The notes under the pieces were generated by a model, which worked only from the letters and a program-made list of their open reading frames with translations, was not told where the DNA came from and ran no database searches. DNA of 64,000 bases. Source: Planctomyces sp. SH-PL14 (GTDB lineage Bacteria > Planctomycetota > Planctomycetia > Planctomycetales > Planctomycetaceae). This document shows, piece after piece, positions 63,363 to 64,000 of this stretch (its first letter is position 1; every line of letters begins with the position of its first letter). The stretch is taken from assembly GCF_001610835.1 (NCBI RefSeq), contig NZ_CP011270.1:7935256-7999255 (forward strand), given 5' to 3'. The position numbers and the translations under genes are program-made.

Positions 63363-63538
63363 TGAGTGTGATTTATGGCCTCTTCGCCCTGAACGCGGTT
63401 CGTCGATTCGGGCCCGGCCCGCTTCTGCCTCTGGCGATCGGCGGCTTGGCGATCAGCGCTCCGATCTGCCTGTACGGAGCGTTCGTCGCAGCCCGGTTCC
63501 TGTTCTGGTGGACGACGTCTCCGGGATGGAAGAGTTGA
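63362..63538 (+). CDS. Small membrane protein, C-terminal part (possible frameshift)
   Basis: This frame encodes 58 residues, 'MSVIYGLFALNAVRRFGPGP' and 'AIGGLAISAPICLYGAFVAA', with two hydrophobic stretches. Reading the same frame upstream gives 'GLFLASPLLLVM', which would extend the first helix. It is either translated from the overlapping ATG or is the 3' half of a frameshifted gene that begins at 63144. Confidence 0.4.
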   Translation: MSVIYGLFALNAVRRFGPGPLLPLAIGGLAISAPICLYGAFVAARFLFWWTTSPGWKS

Positions 63539-64000
63539 GCGACGTCGCCGAGTTCCGTCTCCGAGACGCACGTGACGGCAGCACGAGTGCCGGTGCGGCT
63601 CGCAAAGGCTCAACGCATCCGATGGGGCGTCTCGCTGGTTCAGCGGCGGTCGCGCGGCCGGGCTTTCCGCAGCACTCCATGGCCTGCGTGCAGCGCGCGG
63701 GGATTCCCGGCGGAATCTTGCGTGACGCAGCTTGAGGCATGTTGACGCGTCGCCACGCTCCGGGCGTTGAAGGGAGGCAACAGGACTCGCGGGTTCCGGG
63801 AAGACCCGGACTTTCTGGCGCTTCGGCGGGAAATGGTGGCTGTGTCGCGTCGGTGCGGTCCCTAGATTCTCCCCGCGTCGCCCCGGCGGACTTTCGCCGA
63901 GGGGGACCGTTTGATGGAGAGACCATGGGGGGCGATGCTGTGAGCTGCGTGTCGGGATGTCTGTCGGATCAGGTCAGGGACGAGTCACCACAGGCCGGGC
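63539..64000. other. Right-hand gap, no supported gene
   Basis: This contains a family B repeat copy (63561-63626). The rest shows only short Arg/Pro-rich frames. The window ends before another gene can be recognised. Confidence 0.4.
63561..63626. repeat. Family B copy
   Basis: 'GAGACGCACGTGACGGCAGC', 'ACGAGTGCCGGTGCGGCTCG' and 'CAAAGGCTCAACGCATCC' follow the right half of family B. Confidence 0.6.

Noticed and set aside
1-64000. rRNA, tRNA, transposase or integrase genes
   Set aside because: I found no sequence that I could recognise as any of these by eye. A covariance-model scan would be decisive for tRNAs.

Overview
The window looks like chromosomal DNA from a GC-rich member of the Planctomycetota. 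The evidence is a DUF1559 prepilin-like protein, a sulfatase, a secreted PQQ-type beta-propeller, two Hanks-type kinases with planctomycete-style architectures, a glycine-rich surface protein next to a SnoaL-like secreted protein, an ECF-like sigma factor paired with an FHA protein, and many proteins with Sec or lipoprotein signals. This placement is inference from gene content. I recognised no rRNA, tRNA, CRISPR array, transposase or phage gene.

Layout: 1-3835 holds a short ankyrin protein, a fungalysin-like metalloprotease and a lipoprotein. 3836-6240 looks like a decaying accessory patch: one gene with an in-frame amber codon, one with a frameshift at a run of seven G, an orphan SUKH-like immunity protein, and repeated non-coding blocks. 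6239-11241 holds an LRR protein and several secreted or membrane hypotheticals, two of which follow a duplicated promoter/leader. 11818-20990 encodes a NodU/CmcH-type carbamoyltransferase, a phosphate-type porin, a GNAT enzyme, an HMCES/YedK-type DNA-protein crosslink protein and a secreted hypothetical. 21763-27511 is a three-gene type-I-secretion-like operon (ABC half-exporter, HlyD-like adaptor, TolC-like lipoprotein) whose ABC subunit has lost every catalytic ATPase motif. 28930-37740 carries surface and secreted proteins, a serine hydrolase, an arylamine N-acetyltransferase and a sulfatase. 37959-47616 holds a beta-barrel, a DUF2252 protein, small membrane proteins, a VOC protein, a protein kinase fused to a complete nicotinamidase domain, and a carboxypeptidase-regulatory-like/PDZ protein. 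48163-56899 has an SGNH-fused acyltransferase, the DUF1559 protein, the beta-propeller and an outer-membrane barrel. 57122-63538 has a membrane kinase with a leucine-rich C-terminus, small unknowns, the sigma/FHA pair and a possibly frameshifted small membrane protein.

The most pervasive unexplained structure is non-coding. Intergenic spaces carry several dispersed repeat families: a roughly 325 bp element with full and truncated copies in both orientations, a palindromic family near 70-90 bp, and a family built around paired hairpins. They are confined to gaps, sometimes abut one another, and create spurious ORFs that encode similar peptides. The clearest protein-level novelties are the kinase-nicotinamidase fusion, the catalytically dead ABC exporter inside an otherwise intact export operon, and the FHA protein carrying a sigma-region-4-like C-terminus directly coupled to a sigma factor gene.
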